64,000 nucleotides of DNA from assembly GCA_963668585.1 (NCBI GenBank), contig OY764869.1, forward strand, positions 62,001-126,000, in the 5' to 3' direction. Made by a program: the position numbers and the translations under genes. Shown piece after piece: positions 15,397-24,333 of the stretch (position 1 is the first letter of the stretch; each line of letters begins with the position of its first letter). The notes under the pieces are model-generated. The model saw only the letters and a list, made by a program, of their open reading frames with translations. It was not told the origin of the DNA and made no database searches. This stretch comes from Bin87 sp963668585 (lineage in GTDB: Bacteria; Chloroflexota; Dehalococcoidia; Lucifugimonadales; UBA3495).

Positions 15397-16914
15397 ATGC
15401 CGCTAAGTCGACGGGAGCGGTGGGTCCGTGCCAAGCAGGTGGGCAGCTTGATGCGGATGCACAGGCAGGAATTTGTAACCGACAATGGCCGACAGGGTCT
15501 CACGCTGCCGGGTTTGCTGCGTCACATGGCAGATGCAATGCCAATGGATGATGGGGACCACGGCAGTTCCATATTGCCCGCCGACCACAGCACCCTGTCC
15601 CGGTTGGAGCGTGGGGAGACCCTTTACACCAGGGAGCGCCTGGAGGTGATCGGAAGAGCCCTGAACCTCTCCCGGGTGGAGGTTGACGGACTGATCGTGC
15701 TGGCCGGGTTCGAAACCGACAGCCAGCCCGGCGTGAACCGGGCTGCCAGCCAGGCCGTCGCGCCGGGTCGCCGTGAAAAACCTGCAAAGCCGGCCCGGGC
15801 AGACGGTGATCAACCTGCCAACGTCGTCGAGGACATGGTTGCAGATCCGAACCTCGGGACAGGCAGCGAATTCGGATACGACCGGGCCGGCTCATTCCTG
15901 TCGGAAACGTGCCGCTTTTTCATGTTCCGGTTCCTGCTGCCCGGCCTGGGCGTGGCGGGCGCCGGCTATCTCCTGTGGTCCCTGGGGCTCACGGCCAACT
16001 GGATGCTGATGCTCTACGTCGGCGTGGTCATGGGTCTGGTCGTATTCCAGGGCCTGTTCAGAATGAACCGTGCCACCGACCTCAGAGATCTGCTGTTTGT
16101 CTCGGTGTTTTTCGTCATGAGCACGCCATTGCTCGGCGTTCCGGTATTGGGCGTGGACAACTACGGGTTTTTTATGCTGGTCGGAGGTTCGGGCTCGGCG
16201 ATAACCATGGTGCTGGCGCTGGCCACCAACTTCGTGATGGCCCTGATCGCCAGCGTTGCGTTCGACTGGTTGTGGCGTTGGCAGTACTCTCGCCGCGGCG
16301 CCGGCAAGGCGTACCAAAGGGCTCTGTGGGTGGTCATACCGCCGTTGAGTTTCGTGTACGTGTGCAGCCTGACGCTGTCCAACGTCGGAGGCTGGACCAG
16401 GGATCTGCCCATCCTGATGGTGGTGGCCGGCGTGATGTCCATGGTGGTCGTCCTGCGCGACCGCAGCGTCACGTTGGAAGAATGGGACCGGCGGTTCCTG
16501 CTCTTTTTCGCCATGACGACAATCATCGTACTGGCCATTTTCGGCGCGGCGTCAACCATGGCGGGGTACCTGCAACCGGCCACGTCTTTCCTCAATGGGC
16601 ACGTGTTGATTCATTCGTGGGAAATCGACCACACCCTGTTGGGATACCCCGAAGCGGAACTGGCCGAACGCCTGCGGGTGAGCTACGCCTGGAACATGAT
16701 CGCCAGCATCTGCTACCTGGTGATCGTGATGGGCGGCACCCTGATGGTGACGATCTACCGCGCGGGCAACGGCGACGCCGCCAATCCCACCGCCGATATT
16801 GGCGAACTGCCGGCGGCAGAGTCCGCACCGCCCGGGACCTTCGGGGAACGCGTCAAGTCGCTGCTGGGCCCGGGCCGTTTGTCGGGAAGTCCGATCTATC
16901 AGAAACGGGCGTGA
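15397..16914 (+). CDS. XRE-type helix-turn-helix domain fused to a polytopic membrane domain
   Basis: A 505-residue protein. Residues about 8-105 form a Cro/C1-like HTH: G-S-L-M-R-M-H-R, a long insertion, then the recognition end H-S-T-L-S-R-L-E-R-G-E-T-L-Y-T-R-E-R-L-E-V-I-G-R-A-L-N-L-S. A polar linker (about 110-165) follows, then eight or nine hydrophobic segments to residue about 460 and a polar tail. A DNA-binding head tied to a membrane domain suggests a membrane-tethered regulator that responds to an envelope or ligand signal. GGTAGG lies upstream of the ATG. It is divergent from the lipoprotein and membrane protein genes, which are obvious candidate targets. Confidence 0.75.
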   Translation: MPLSRRERWVRAKQVGSLMRMHRQEFVTDNGRQGLTLPGLLRHMADAMPMDDGDHGSSILPADHSTLSRLERGETLYTRERLEVIGRALNLSRVEVDGLIVLAGFETDSQPGVNRAASQAVAPGRREKPAKPARADGDQPANVVEDMVADPNLGTGSEFGYDRAGSFLSETCRFFMFRFLLPGLGVAGAGYLLWSLGLTANWMLMLYVGVVMGLVVFQGLFRMNRATDLRDLLFVSVFFVMSTPLLGVPVLGVDNYGFFMLVGGSGSAITMVLALATNFVMALIASVAFDWLWRWQYSRRGAGKAYQRALWVVIPPLSFVYVCSLTLSNVGGWTRDLPILMVVAGVMSMVVVLRDRSVTLEEWDRRFLLFFAMTTIIVLAIFGAASTMAGYLQPATSFLNGHVLIHSWEIDHTLLGYPEAELAERLRVSYAWNMIASICYLVIVMGGTLMVTIYRAGNGDAANPTADIGELPAAESAPPGTFGERVKSLLGPGRLSGSPIYQKRA

Positions 16915-16975
16915 TTGACCCACCCGCGCTCCATGCGCAGCCCACAGGCAAGTCTGGTACATTATCCGCACAGTG

Positions 16976-17524
16976 ATGAACCGACAACAGGCATTGGATG
17001 AGCGGATCCGGCGACGGAACGCCGACGTGATCGCGGCCCTGGCCGCAGACGAAGGCAACGCGCCCCAGTTGCTCAAGGCTCAGCATCGGTTGGCGCACGC
17101 CTACCGCGCGGCGCGTCGATTCGACGAAGCGCTGCGCTGGTTCCAAAACACCGCCCAGCGCAGCGCGGAAATCCACGGCGAGGATCATGGGGAGACGCTG
17201 CGATACCGCAGCAGCCTGGCGAACTGCCACTACGCCGCTGGCCACACCGACCGCGCCATCGCAATGTTCCGCGAGTTGCTGGCGGCCCGCCGCGACGCCC
17301 TAGGCGAACACCATCCCGACACCATGCGCAGCCGGGGCAGCCTGGCCAATGCGTTGCATTCCGCGGGTCGCTACCCCGAAGCCCTGGAACTCCACGTGCT
17401 GAACGCCGGCGACCGCGAGGACACCCTGGGGCCGCAACACCCGTCAACCGAAGCCAGCCGGCGCAACGCGGAACGGACGCTTGACGCGTCGTCGGCGCCA
17501 CCAGGCAACGGACGGCAGGAGTAA
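16976..17524 (+). CDS. Tetratricopeptide (kinesin-light-chain-type) repeat protein
   Basis: A 182-residue protein with about three 42-residue repeats of the NPHARC/KLC type: L-G-E-H-H-P-D-T-M-R-S-R-G-S-L-A-N-A-L, preceded by E-D-H-G-E-T-L-R-Y-R-S-S-L-A-N-C and followed by L-G-P-Q-H-P-S-T. These TPR arrays bind partner proteins and often sit in signalling or NB-ARC proteins; here the array stands alone. I take the ATG at 16976; a GTG one codon earlier is also possible. Partner unknown. The gap to the next gene holds a TATAAT at 17668. Confidence 0.75.
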   Translation: MNRQQALDERIRRRNADVIAALAADEGNAPQLLKAQHRLAHAYRAARRFDEALRWFQNTAQRSAEIHGEDHGETLRYRSSLANCHYAAGHTDRAIAMFRELLAARRDALGEHHPDTMRSRGSLANALHSAGRYPEALELHVLNAGDREDTLGPQHPSTEASRRNAERTLDASSAPPGNGRQE

Positions 17525-17667
17525 CGCCTGCGCCGGAACCGCCAAAATCACCGGACACGACAACAGGGATTTCTCAGCATGAGACGACCGGATGCTCCCG
17601 ATTTTGTGTCCGATCCAAGCCGTGTTTTCGCGATCGCCAGTTCCGCGAAGTGCGCCGCCGGCGCGAG

Positions 17668-17673
17668 TATAAT
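17668..17673 (+). promoter_or_regulatory. Candidate -10 box for the Agl23-like operon
   Basis: A perfect TATAAT lies 75 bp upstream of the Agl23-like ATG, in a local AT-rich patch. The -35 position is GC-rich and a poor match, so this is a suggestion only. Confidence 0.4.
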
Positions 17674-17748
17674 TACCAACGATTTTTGATTGGTTGAGTC
17701 CACCGCCGGCCGGCAATCCGAAGCAGACCCGGCCGCGTACCCCCTGCA

Positions 17749-20337
17749 ATGCTGAACTCTTTCCGAACCGCGCGATCCGCCCTGTCTGCCGCTGCCTCGC
17801 CCACCGAATGGCGAAAACCCCGTTTCGGCCGGCTGGAATGGGCATTCTTGCTGCTCGCCCTGGTCGCCGCCGTGCTGCGCCTGTGGGAACTCGACGGGCG
17901 CGTGATGCACTACGACGAGGCCATCCACCTGCATTACGCGTGGAAACTGGCCAGGGGCGTCGAGTTTCTCCATTCGCCGTGGATGCACGGGCCGTTGCAA
18001 ATCGAAATGGCGGCCATGTTCATCCGCTTCCTGGGGGATACCGACTTTGTTGCGCGGTTACCATACGCGCTGTTCGGAGTCGCGCTGGTTGGCCTGCCCT
18101 ACCTGCTGCGACGGCAGATCGGGGACAGGGGAGCGATATGCACGGCCATCATCCTGGCATTGTCGCCGTCGCTCCTGTACTTCAGCCGGTTCGGACGCAA
18201 CGACATCCTCGTGGTTGTGTGGGCCCTGCTCCTGCTCATCTTCCTGTGGCGATACACCGAAACCAGCCGCCGGCGGTATCTGCTCGGGTCGGCAGCCGTC
18301 ACGGCGTTGATGCTGGCATCCAAGGAGACCGCGTACTTCGTCATCCTGTTCATGGGCATTGCCGCGCTGGGTCTCGGATGGCGACAACTCTGGGACACGC
18401 TCAGGCGGCGGGCGGCGCTCGTTGACGCGCGCGGCGCGGCGGGGATGTTTGTGCTGCTGGCCACCTTGACGCTGCCCCAGGCGGCGGCGGGAATCGCCGT
18501 GCTGCAGGGTCCGCTGGGCCTGACGCTGGCCGCGCCGGACACCGGGTCAACCGGAGACACCGGCGCGCCGGTCTGGGACGCTCCATTTGTGACCCTGCCG
18601 GTTTGGGATGCCCCAATCTGGCTGCACGGGGTCGCACTGTTCGCGTTGCTCGCGGTGGTGGTCGCATTGGCGTGGTTCTGGTGGCGGGCTCGCAGTCCGC
18701 TCGACCTGGCGGCGGTCGCGCTGGCCGGCGCCAGCGCGGCGGCGGCGGTGGCGGTGGTGGTGGTCGGCCCGGTTCGCGGTATGCTGCCCGATGCCGGGAC
18801 GACTGCGTATTACGTGGACTGCGCATTGGGCGGCGGATTGATGCTGCTGGGCGCGGGAATGTCCTTCGTAGCGCCCAACGTCTTGCGCGGGTGGCGGCGC
18901 ATCATGATGCTGCTGGGGCCGGGGGCGATCCTGGCGTGGCTGTGGCTGACCGCGTTCGGCGGCGGCCTTGCGCTGGCGGCGGAATTGCTGCCGGCCGCCG
19001 CGCCTTTGGCAGATCTGGAGGCTGGCAAGATTGCCGTGAACTACCTGGTTCCGGTGCTCGCGCTGCTCCTGCTGCTGGCAATCGGAGGCGCCGTGGGAGT
19101 CGCCTGGGGCGGCGGAACCTGGCTGCTGTGCGCCGCGCTGTTCTACGCAGTCTGGACGACGCTGTACACGACCTTTTTCACCAACTGGCCGGGCGTGTTC
19201 ACCGGCGCCTGGCAGAGCCTGGGCTACTGGCTGGCGCAGCAGGAGGTGGCCCGGGGCAATCAGCCCTGGTACTACTACGGTGTCGGGCTGACGGTGTACG
19301 AATCGCTGGCGTTGGTCTTTGGACTGGTCGCCGTGGTGTGGCTGTTCAGGAGGCGGGAGCCTTTCGGCATCGTCCTGGCGGCCTGGGTCATCGCCACGCT
19401 GGCAATCTACACCATAGCCGCCGAAAAGATGCCGTGGCTGCTGGTCAATATCACGGTTCCGCTGGCATTGGCGGCGGGGATGCTGCTGGGACACCTGCTG
19501 GACGGAATCCGGTGGCCGACCGGAGTCGAGGGACGCTGGCGAATGGGCCTGCTCCTCGGCCTGGCTCCGGTATGGGTGCTGCTGGCGGTATGGGTGGCGT
19601 GGCTGGCAGCGCGAGGCGACGCCGCCTACCTGCCGGCATGGCTGGCCGGCCTGATCCTCCTGCCCATAGCGGCGGGGATGGCGTGGTTGATTCGGGTGCA
19701 GCCCGGCGGTGGGCGGGCCGTGGCGCTGGGCATCGCCGCGCTGCTGCTGGTTTTCGGGACGGCCACGGCGTTTCGCGCGGCATACGCCTACGACGACTCC
19801 AGGCCTGAGATACTCGCCTACGCCCAGGGTTCGGCGGACCTGCTGGATTCCTTTGCCCAGTTGCGGGACGGCCGGCTGACCGGAGAAGAATCCGCAGCGG
19901 TGAAGGTGGACTACGACATGTGGTATCCCTTCCAGTGGTACGTGCGCAACGAGACGGAGCAGGGCGCGTTGCATTTTGACCACTTCTGCGAGTCCAATGT
20001 CGCCGAGGGGTCCGACGAATGCCGCAAGGTCGGCGAGGACACGGGCCCGGTGGCCTATCTCGCGGAAGCGGCGCACGCCGTTGATGCGGACGACGCCGGC
20101 GAGTACCACCGCGAGGGTCCCAAGCGCAACCTGCTGTGGTATCCTGAAACCTACCGTCGGCCGGGAGAAGCCCGCAGCGAAAACTCGCTGTGGCAGCAGT
20201 TGTCCGCCGACGTGAATTTCTTTCGGGACGCTGCCGCCGACCCCGAGAAATGGCGGCAGGCAATCGAGTACATCGTGGCGCGGCGGCAGGAAAGCGACTG
20301 GTATTCCGCCGAATATTACCAGTACATCAGATATTGA
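17749..20337 (+). CDS. Agl23-like (TIGR03663) polytopic membrane protein, GT-C fold
   Basis: An 862-residue membrane protein. Near residue 50 it has the signature W-E-L-D-G-R-V-M-H-Y-D-E-A-I-H, whose Asp-Glu matches the first-loop acidic residues of GT-C glycosyltransferases. H-G-P-L-Q, R-L-P-Y-A-L and S-R-F-G-R-N-D follow. About a dozen hydrophobic segments precede a soluble C-terminal domain (residues about 690-862). Family members are annotated 'flippase activity-associated' and are frequent in archaea and Chloroflexota. It probably transfers or helps export a lipid-linked sugar. It begins a run of five same-strand genes. Confidence 0.88.
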   Translation: MLNSFRTARSALSAAASPTEWRKPRFGRLEWAFLLLALVAAVLRLWELDGRVMHYDEAIHLHYAWKLARGVEFLHSPWMHGPLQIEMAAMFIRFLGDTDFVARLPYALFGVALVGLPYLLRRQIGDRGAICTAIILALSPSLLYFSRFGRNDILVVVWALLLLIFLWRYTETSRRRYLLGSAAVTALMLASKETAYFVILFMGIAALGLGWRQLWDTLRRRAALVDARGAAGMFVLLATLTLPQAAAGIAVLQGPLGLTLAAPDTGSTGDTGAPVWDAPFVTLPVWDAPIWLHGVALFALLAVVVALAWFWWRARSPLDLAAVALAGASAAAAVAVVVVGPVRGMLPDAGTTAYYVDCALGGGLMLLGAGMSFVAPNVLRGWRRIMMLLGPGAILAWLWLTAFGGGLALAAELLPAAAPLADLEAGKIAVNYLVPVLALLLLLAIGGAVGVAWGGGTWLLCAALFYAVWTTLYTTFFTNWPGVFTGAWQSLGYWLAQQEVARGNQPWYYYGVGLTVYESLALVFGLVAVVWLFRRREPFGIVLAAWVIATLAIYTIAAEKMPWLLVNITVPLALAAGMLLGHLLDGIRWPTGVEGRWRMGLLLGLAPVWVLLAVWVAWLAARGDAAYLPAWLAGLILLPIAAGMAWLIRVQPGGGRAVALGIAALLLVFGTATAFRAAYAYDDSRPEILAYAQGSADLLDSFAQLRDGRLTGEESAAVKVDYDMWYPFQWYVRNETEQGALHFDHFCESNVAEGSDECRKVGEDTGPVAYLAEAAHAVDADDAGEYHREGPKRNLLWYPETYRRPGEARSENSLWQQLSADVNFFRDAAADPEKWRQAIEYIVARRQESDWYSAEYYQYIRY

Positions 20338-20359
20338 AAACCGCAGGGATGCGCAGCAC

Positions 20360-20893
20360 ATGACCACCGCCACCACGTTGCCGGAACCTGGCGAAGCCTC
20401 CGTGGAAGATCGTGTGCAGATCAGCCGGCGGCTGATCCAGCAGGCCAGCGTGGAACTCGCCAACGGCGACCGCCTGCAGGCCACCGAAAAGGTCTGGGGC
20501 GCATTGGCCCAGATGATGAAGGCCCACGGTCAGCAACGGGGCTGGCTGAACCTGGGCAGCCATCGCACCGTGGGACACATCGCGATGCAGTTGGAAGCCG
20601 AATACGACGAAATACCGGTCGCCAGCGCATGTGTCGTCGCCGACAACGGCCACCGGAACTTCTACGACAACGAGATGAGCCCGCCGGAAATCGCGGAAAT
20701 CATCACGGTGGTCGCTAATGTGCTGCCCCGGTTGGAGAACGCGCTGAGCGAACCGCCACGCCCCTTCGTCATCGGAGATGAAAACGTCTGGCAGGTCAGG
20801 ACGCTCACCGGCCGGCAGAACCTGGAAGTCGGCGATTCGTCGCCCGTCGGGTTCTCCAACACCCATGGCGGCATGGAGGAGGCGCGCACATGA
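20360..20893 (+). CDS. PaREP1/HEPN-like protein, copy B
   Basis: A 177-residue helical protein with the PaREP1 core L-I-Q-Q-A-S-V-E-L-A-N-G-D then Q-A-T-E-K-V-W-G-A-L-A-Q-M-M-K-A-H-G. Family members are HEPN-like; no enzymatic function is established that I can cite. It starts 22 nt after the Agl23-like stop and overlaps copy C by 4 nt (ATGA), so the three are probably one transcript. It is about 93% identical to copy C over their shared ~168 residues by my count. The C-terminal ~50 residues (F-V-I-G-D-E-N-V-W-Q-V-R...) are not in copy A. Confidence 0.78.
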   Translation: MTTATTLPEPGEASVEDRVQISRRLIQQASVELANGDRLQATEKVWGALAQMMKAHGQQRGWLNLGSHRTVGHIAMQLEAEYDEIPVASACVVADNGHRNFYDNEMSPPEIAEIITVVANVLPRLENALSEPPRPFVIGDENVWQVRTLTGRQNLEVGDSSPVGFSNTHGGMEEART

Positions 20894-21419
20894 CCACCGC
20901 CACCACGTTGCCGGAACCCGGCGAAGCCTCCGTCGAAGATCGCGTGCAGATCAGCCGGCGGCTGAACCAGCAGGCCAGCGTGGAACTCGCCAACGGCGAC
21001 CGCCGGCAGGCCACCGAAAAGGTCTGGGGCGCATTGGCTGAGATGATGAAGGCCCACGGGCAGCAACGGGGCTGGCTGAACCTCGGCAGCCATCGCACCG
21101 TCGGCCATATCGCGATGCAGTTGGAAGCCGAATACGACGAAATAACGGTCGCCAGCGCATATGTCGCCGCCGACAACGGCCATCGGAACTTCTACGACAA
21201 CGAGATGAGCCCGCCGGAAATCGAGGGGATTATCACGGTGGTCGCTAATGTGCTGCCCCGGTTGGAGAACGCGCTGAGCGAACCGCCACGTCCCTTTGTC
21301 ATCGGAGAAGAAAACGCCTGGCGGGTCAGGACGCTCACCGGCCGGCAGAACCTGGAAGTCGGCGATTCGTCGCCGGTCGGGTTCTCAAACACCCATCAGG
21401 CCACTGTGACCGGGAACTC
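20360..21419 (+). repeat. Tandem direct repeat, two units of about 530 bp
   Basis: Positions 20360-20889 and 20890-21419 are near-identical units, beginning with the same ATGACCACCGCCACCACG and each spanning one PaREP1-like gene. The duplication ends precisely at the ATGA junction. Most differences are single bases scattered along the unit. Confidence 0.85.
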
Positions 21420-21447
21420 CGGGACTGGGAACTCCGATGCCGAGTGA
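20890..21447 (+). CDS. PaREP1/HEPN-like protein, copy C
   Basis: A 185-residue near-duplicate of copy B. Differences include Ile26Asn, Leu39Arg and Gln51Glu, plus a new Thr/Gly/Asn/Ser-rich tail (T-V-T-G-N-S-G-T-G-N-S-D-A-E) where copy B ends in H-G-G-M-E-E-A-R-T. Its ATG overlaps the stop of copy B. The nucleotide repeat unit is about 530 bp. Close tandem copies suggest hetero-dimer formation or a recent duplication not yet resolved. Confidence 0.78.
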   Translation: MTTATTLPEPGEASVEDRVQISRRLNQQASVELANGDRRQATEKVWGALAEMMKAHGQQRGWLNLGSHRTVGHIAMQLEAEYDEITVASAYVAADNGHRNFYDNEMSPPEIEGIITVVANVLPRLENALSEPPRPFVIGEENAWRVRTLTGRQNLEVGDSSPVGFSNTHQATVTGNSGTGNSDAE

Positions 21448-21496
21448 ACAGGCCGTCGGAGGCGCACCCGCTCAGGGCATCCCGGCCCCGTAGCCC

Positions 21497-22624
21497 ATGC
21501 TTTATTATCTCGCCAACTGGCGCTTCTGGGCAGGCGTTGCGGTCAGCGTGGGCACGCTGGCCTTATTGGTGCTACTGGTGGACCGCCGCGAGTTGTGGGA
21601 AGCCCTGCGCACGGCCAACTACCTGTACCTGGCCCCGGCCATCGCCCTCTATTTCGTTGGGCAATGGTTCCGCGCCTGGCGATGGCAATACCTCCTTTCG
21701 CCCATTGCCCGCATTTCCACGCGCCGGCTGTATCCGGTAATCATCATCGGGTACATGGCCAACAACGTCCTGCCGGCGAGGCTGGGCGAGTTGGTGAGGG
21801 CCGTGTACCTGGCCCAGCGGGAGGAAGAGGTCAGCATCCCAGCGTCAATTGCGACCCTCAGCGTGGAGCGTCTGTACGACGGACTCACGCTGCTGGCGTT
21901 GGGCGCAGTTGCCGCGCCGATACTCCTGGCCGCCGGACTGTTCAGCGAGGCCAGCCTGGCCTACCAGTCAACCGCGATAGTATTGATGGCAGGGGTCGTG
22001 GGCAGCTTTGTGACCGCGTTAGTGGCGCTGACCGCGCTGGCATCCAGTCGGCGCGCGCTGGACTGGTTCATCGGCCTGACCCGGTTGCTGCCCGCGCGGT
22101 TCCGCACGATGGCGGTGGACATCATCGTCGGCTTTGTGGACGGCCTGGGCGCGCTCAACTCGCCCTGGAAGCACGCCGTGCTGTTCCTGGGTTCCCTGCC
22201 AATCTGGATTGCCGAGGCCGGCGTGTATCTGATCGTGGCCTACTCCTTCAGCCTGGACGCCCACTTTTCGTCCTTCTGGTTCCTGGCGCTGGCGGTGGTG
22301 CTGGTGACGGTAACATCGAACCTCATAACCGCCATACCCGCGTCCATCGGCGGCATCGGGGCATTTGAAATCGTGGCCCAGCAAACGCTGGTTGGACTGG
22401 GAGTCGGCGCAGCGACGGCGGCGTCGTACTCCGTGGCCGTGCATCTCCTGGCGCTGTGGCTGCCGGTGAGTCTGGCCGGCTTCGGACTGCTGATGTGGCA
22501 CAACGTGTCGCTGCGCAGGCTGACCACGCTGCCGGAATCCGACCCGGCGGCAGGTACGGCGGACGCTGAAGACGACGGAAAAACACCACAGGTCGGTCGC
22601 GTGTGCGCCGCCGAGGACAATTAG
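21497..22624 (+). CDS. Flippase-like membrane protein (LPG synthase TM / UPF0104 family)
   Basis: A 375-residue integral membrane protein with about eight helices. The family motifs are W-R-W-Q-Y-L-L near residue 62, Y-M-A-N-N-V-L-P-A-R-L-G-E-L-V-R-A near 88, and S-V-E-R-L-Y-D-G-L near 121. A P-A-S-I-G-G-I-G-A-F-E segment near 281 is the usual end of the domain. The soluble lysyl-transfer domain of MprF is absent, so it belongs to the stand-alone flippase-like class tied to polyisoprenoid or glycolipid handling. It lies between the PaREP1 copies and the FAD oxidoreductase, 3 nt from the latter. Confidence 0.88.
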   Translation: MLYYLANWRFWAGVAVSVGTLALLVLLVDRRELWEALRTANYLYLAPAIALYFVGQWFRAWRWQYLLSPIARISTRRLYPVIIIGYMANNVLPARLGELVRAVYLAQREEEVSIPASIATLSVERLYDGLTLLALGAVAAPILLAAGLFSEASLAYQSTAIVLMAGVVGSFVTALVALTALASSRRALDWFIGLTRLLPARFRTMAVDIIVGFVDGLGALNSPWKHAVLFLGSLPIWIAEAGVYLIVAYSFSLDAHFSSFWFLALAVVLVTVTSNLITAIPASIGGIGAFEIVAQQTLVGLGVGAATAASYSVAVHLLALWLPVSLAGFGLLMWHNVSLRRLTTLPESDPAAGTADAEDDGKTPQVGRVCAAEDN

Positions 22625-22627
22625 CAG

Positions 22628-23959
22628 ATGCGAGTGGGAATCATCGGCGGAGGCGCGGCCGGCCTGGCGGCCGCCTATGAACTCACCAGGCGCGGACACT
22701 TCGCGGAGGTATTCGAGGCCGCACCCTTCCTGGGCGGGCAGGCGTCAACCTTTGAAGTCGGCGGCGGGCAGTTGGAGCGCGGCTACCACCACCTGTTCGT
22801 CAGCGACACCGACATGGTGGAGTTGATCGAGGAGTTGGGCCTGGGCGACTCAATGCAGTGGCTGGAATCGAAGGTCGGCCTGTTTCACGGCGGGCGCATC
22901 TGGGATTTCGCCACGCCCATGGACCTGCTGAAGTTCTCCCCCCTGCCGTTCGCGCAACGCATCCGGTTGGGTCTGTGGACCTTCCTGCTGCAGAAGACGA
23001 GCAACTGGCGCAAGTACGAGGGCATGACCGCCGCCGAATGGACCCGGCGACACATGGGCGATGCGGCGTATCGCGTGATCTGGGAACCCATGCTGCGTGG
23101 CAAGTTCGGCGACCATTACGACAAGGTGAGCATGACGTGGCTGTGGGGAAAGATCTACCTCCGTGTGGCGTCGCGCAAGGGTATGCAGAAGGAGCGCCTC
23201 GGTTACCCCATGTGCAGTTTCGGCACGGTGTTCGACGTGTGCGGCGAGCGCGTGGTCGAGCAGGGCGGCCGGGTACACACGGGATTCGGCGTGCGCCGGG
23301 TCAACATAGAGGGCGGCCGTGCCACAGGCCTGATAGCGGCGGCGCACGGCGGCGAGGAGGAGGAGTACCGGTACGACGCGGTGATTTCCACCACGCCGTC
23401 CTACGTGTTCACGCGGTTGGTTCCCGACCTGCCCGACGACTACCGCAGCGTGCTCGAATCCGCGCAGTACCTGTCGGCGGTGCTGATGATCCTGGTGCTG
23501 GACCGTCCGTTGACGTCCAAATACTGGCTGAACGTGGCGGACCGCTCGCTGCCCTTCGTCGGCGTCATCGAGCATACCAACATGATCGACCGGAACCTCT
23601 ACGGCGGCAATCACATCGTATATCTGACCAACTACCCCGACCGCAACAGTGAACTGTACAACAAGGAACCGGCGGATCTGCTCGAGGACTTCATCCCTCA
23701 CCTGCGCAAGCTGAACCCCGACTTCTCGCGCGACTGGATTGTCGAGTACCACCACCACCGGGTGGACGGAGCGCAGCCGATCATCGGCGTCAACTACGGC
23801 GAACGGATCCCCAACCACCGGACACCCTTCGAGTCGCTCTATCTGGCAAACACCACGCAGATTTACCCCGAAGACCGCGGAACCAACTACTCGGTGCGCA
23901 TGGGCCGGCAGGTCGCCCGCATGGCGCTGGAGGATGCGGGCAGCCCCGCATCAAAATGA
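22628..23959 (+). CDS. FAD-dependent oxidoreductase, protoporphyrinogen-oxidase/amine-oxidase-like
   Basis: A 443-residue flavoprotein. The N-terminal Rossmann motif is G-I-I-G-G-G-A-A-G-L-A-A-A-Y-E-L, followed by G-G-Q-A-S-T-F-E-V-G-G, and the C-terminal FAD contact is L-Y-L-A-N-T-T-Q-I-Y-P-E-D-R-G. The central region (E-P-M-L-R-G-K-F-G-D) resembles the NAD(P)/FAD oxidoreductases found in glycan and carotenoid loci. It starts 3 nt after the flippase-like stop and is clearly co-transcribed with it. It likely oxidises or isomerises a lipid-linked sugar or isoprenoid; a UDP-galactopyranose-mutase-type role is possible but its motifs are not evident. Confidence 0.85.
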   Translation: MRVGIIGGGAAGLAAAYELTRRGHFAEVFEAAPFLGGQASTFEVGGGQLERGYHHLFVSDTDMVELIEELGLGDSMQWLESKVGLFHGGRIWDFATPMDLLKFSPLPFAQRIRLGLWTFLLQKTSNWRKYEGMTAAEWTRRHMGDAAYRVIWEPMLRGKFGDHYDKVSMTWLWGKIYLRVASRKGMQKERLGYPMCSFGTVFDVCGERVVEQGGRVHTGFGVRRVNIEGGRATGLIAAAHGGEEEEYRYDAVISTTPSYVFTRLVPDLPDDYRSVLESAQYLSAVLMILVLDRPLTSKYWLNVADRSLPFVGVIEHTNMIDRNLYGGNHIVYLTNYPDRNSELYNKEPADLLEDFIPHLRKLNPDFSRDWIVEYHHHRVDGAQPIIGVNYGERIPNHRTPFESLYLANTTQIYPEDRGTNYSVRMGRQVARMALEDAGSPASK

Positions 23960-24031
23960 GTAATCCATTGATGTAAAATGTGATTGCAATTCTTCAACTC
24001 CACAAACGCTTCATGCAGGGCTGGTGCAAGT

Positions 24032-24229
24032 ATGCGGACGACCGTTAACCTGGACGATGATCTGTTGCAGGACGCCAAACGGCTTACCGGCATTGATGGA
24101 TCCACGAAACTGGTAAATGCGGCTCTCAAAGCATTGGTGGAGCGAGAATCCGCCAGGGGACTCGCGAAATTGGGTGGAACGATGCCCGACCTGCAGCCCA
24201 TTCCTCGGCGCAGAAGCGATTCGCCATGA
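24032..24229 (+). CDS. vapB: VapB-type antitoxin (DUF2191-like)
   Basis: A 65-residue ribbon-helix-helix antitoxin: MRTTVNLDDDLLQDAKRLTG, then a helix T-K-L-V-N-A-A-L-K-A-L-V-E-R-E-S-A-R-G-L-A-K-L-G-G-T, and a short proline-rich tail. Length and pattern fit VapB antitoxins that repress their own operon and cap a VapC ribonuclease. I use the ATG at 24032. The stop overlaps the start of a truncated vapC by 4 nt, so the antitoxin now lacks a functional cognate toxin here. Confidence 0.85.
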   Translation: MRTTVNLDDDLLQDAKRLTGIDGSTKLVNAALKALVERESARGLAKLGGTMPDLQPIPRRRSDSP

Positions 24230-24333
24230 TCCTGGTGGATACTTCGGTGTGGATAGATCATTGGCGTTCGCCTCAAGTCAAGTTTGGTGAAAAACTGCAA
24301 CCGGGACATCAGGCAGGGTATTACATTTTTTAG
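24226..24333 (+). pseudogene. vapC: Truncated VapC toxin (PIN domain), only first ~14 residues left
   Basis: The ATG overlaps the vapB stop (ATGA). The reading frame begins M-I-L-V-D-T-S-V-W-I-D-H-W-R, the classic VapC start carrying the first catalytic Asp, but after about residue 14 the similarity is lost and the frame ends at TAG (24333) after 35 codons. No continuation of a PIN domain appears in the other frames. The downstream DNA is AT-rich and leads straight into the next gene's promoter-like TATAAT, pointing to a deletion that removed about 110 codons. Confidence 0.8.

Noticed and set aside
15700..15730. GGGTTCGAAACC resembling a tRNA T-arm
   Set aside because: It lies inside the HTH-membrane gene and no acceptor, D or anticodon arm can be folded around it.
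16961..16969. TTATCCGCA resembling a DnaA box upstream of the TPR gene
   Set aside because: A single site with no cluster, no AT-rich unwinding element and no dnaA nearby; not an origin.
18547..20484. 645-codon minus-strand frame across the Agl23-like gene
   Set aside because: It is an Arg/Gln/Pro-rich antisense shadow of a clear membrane-protein gene.
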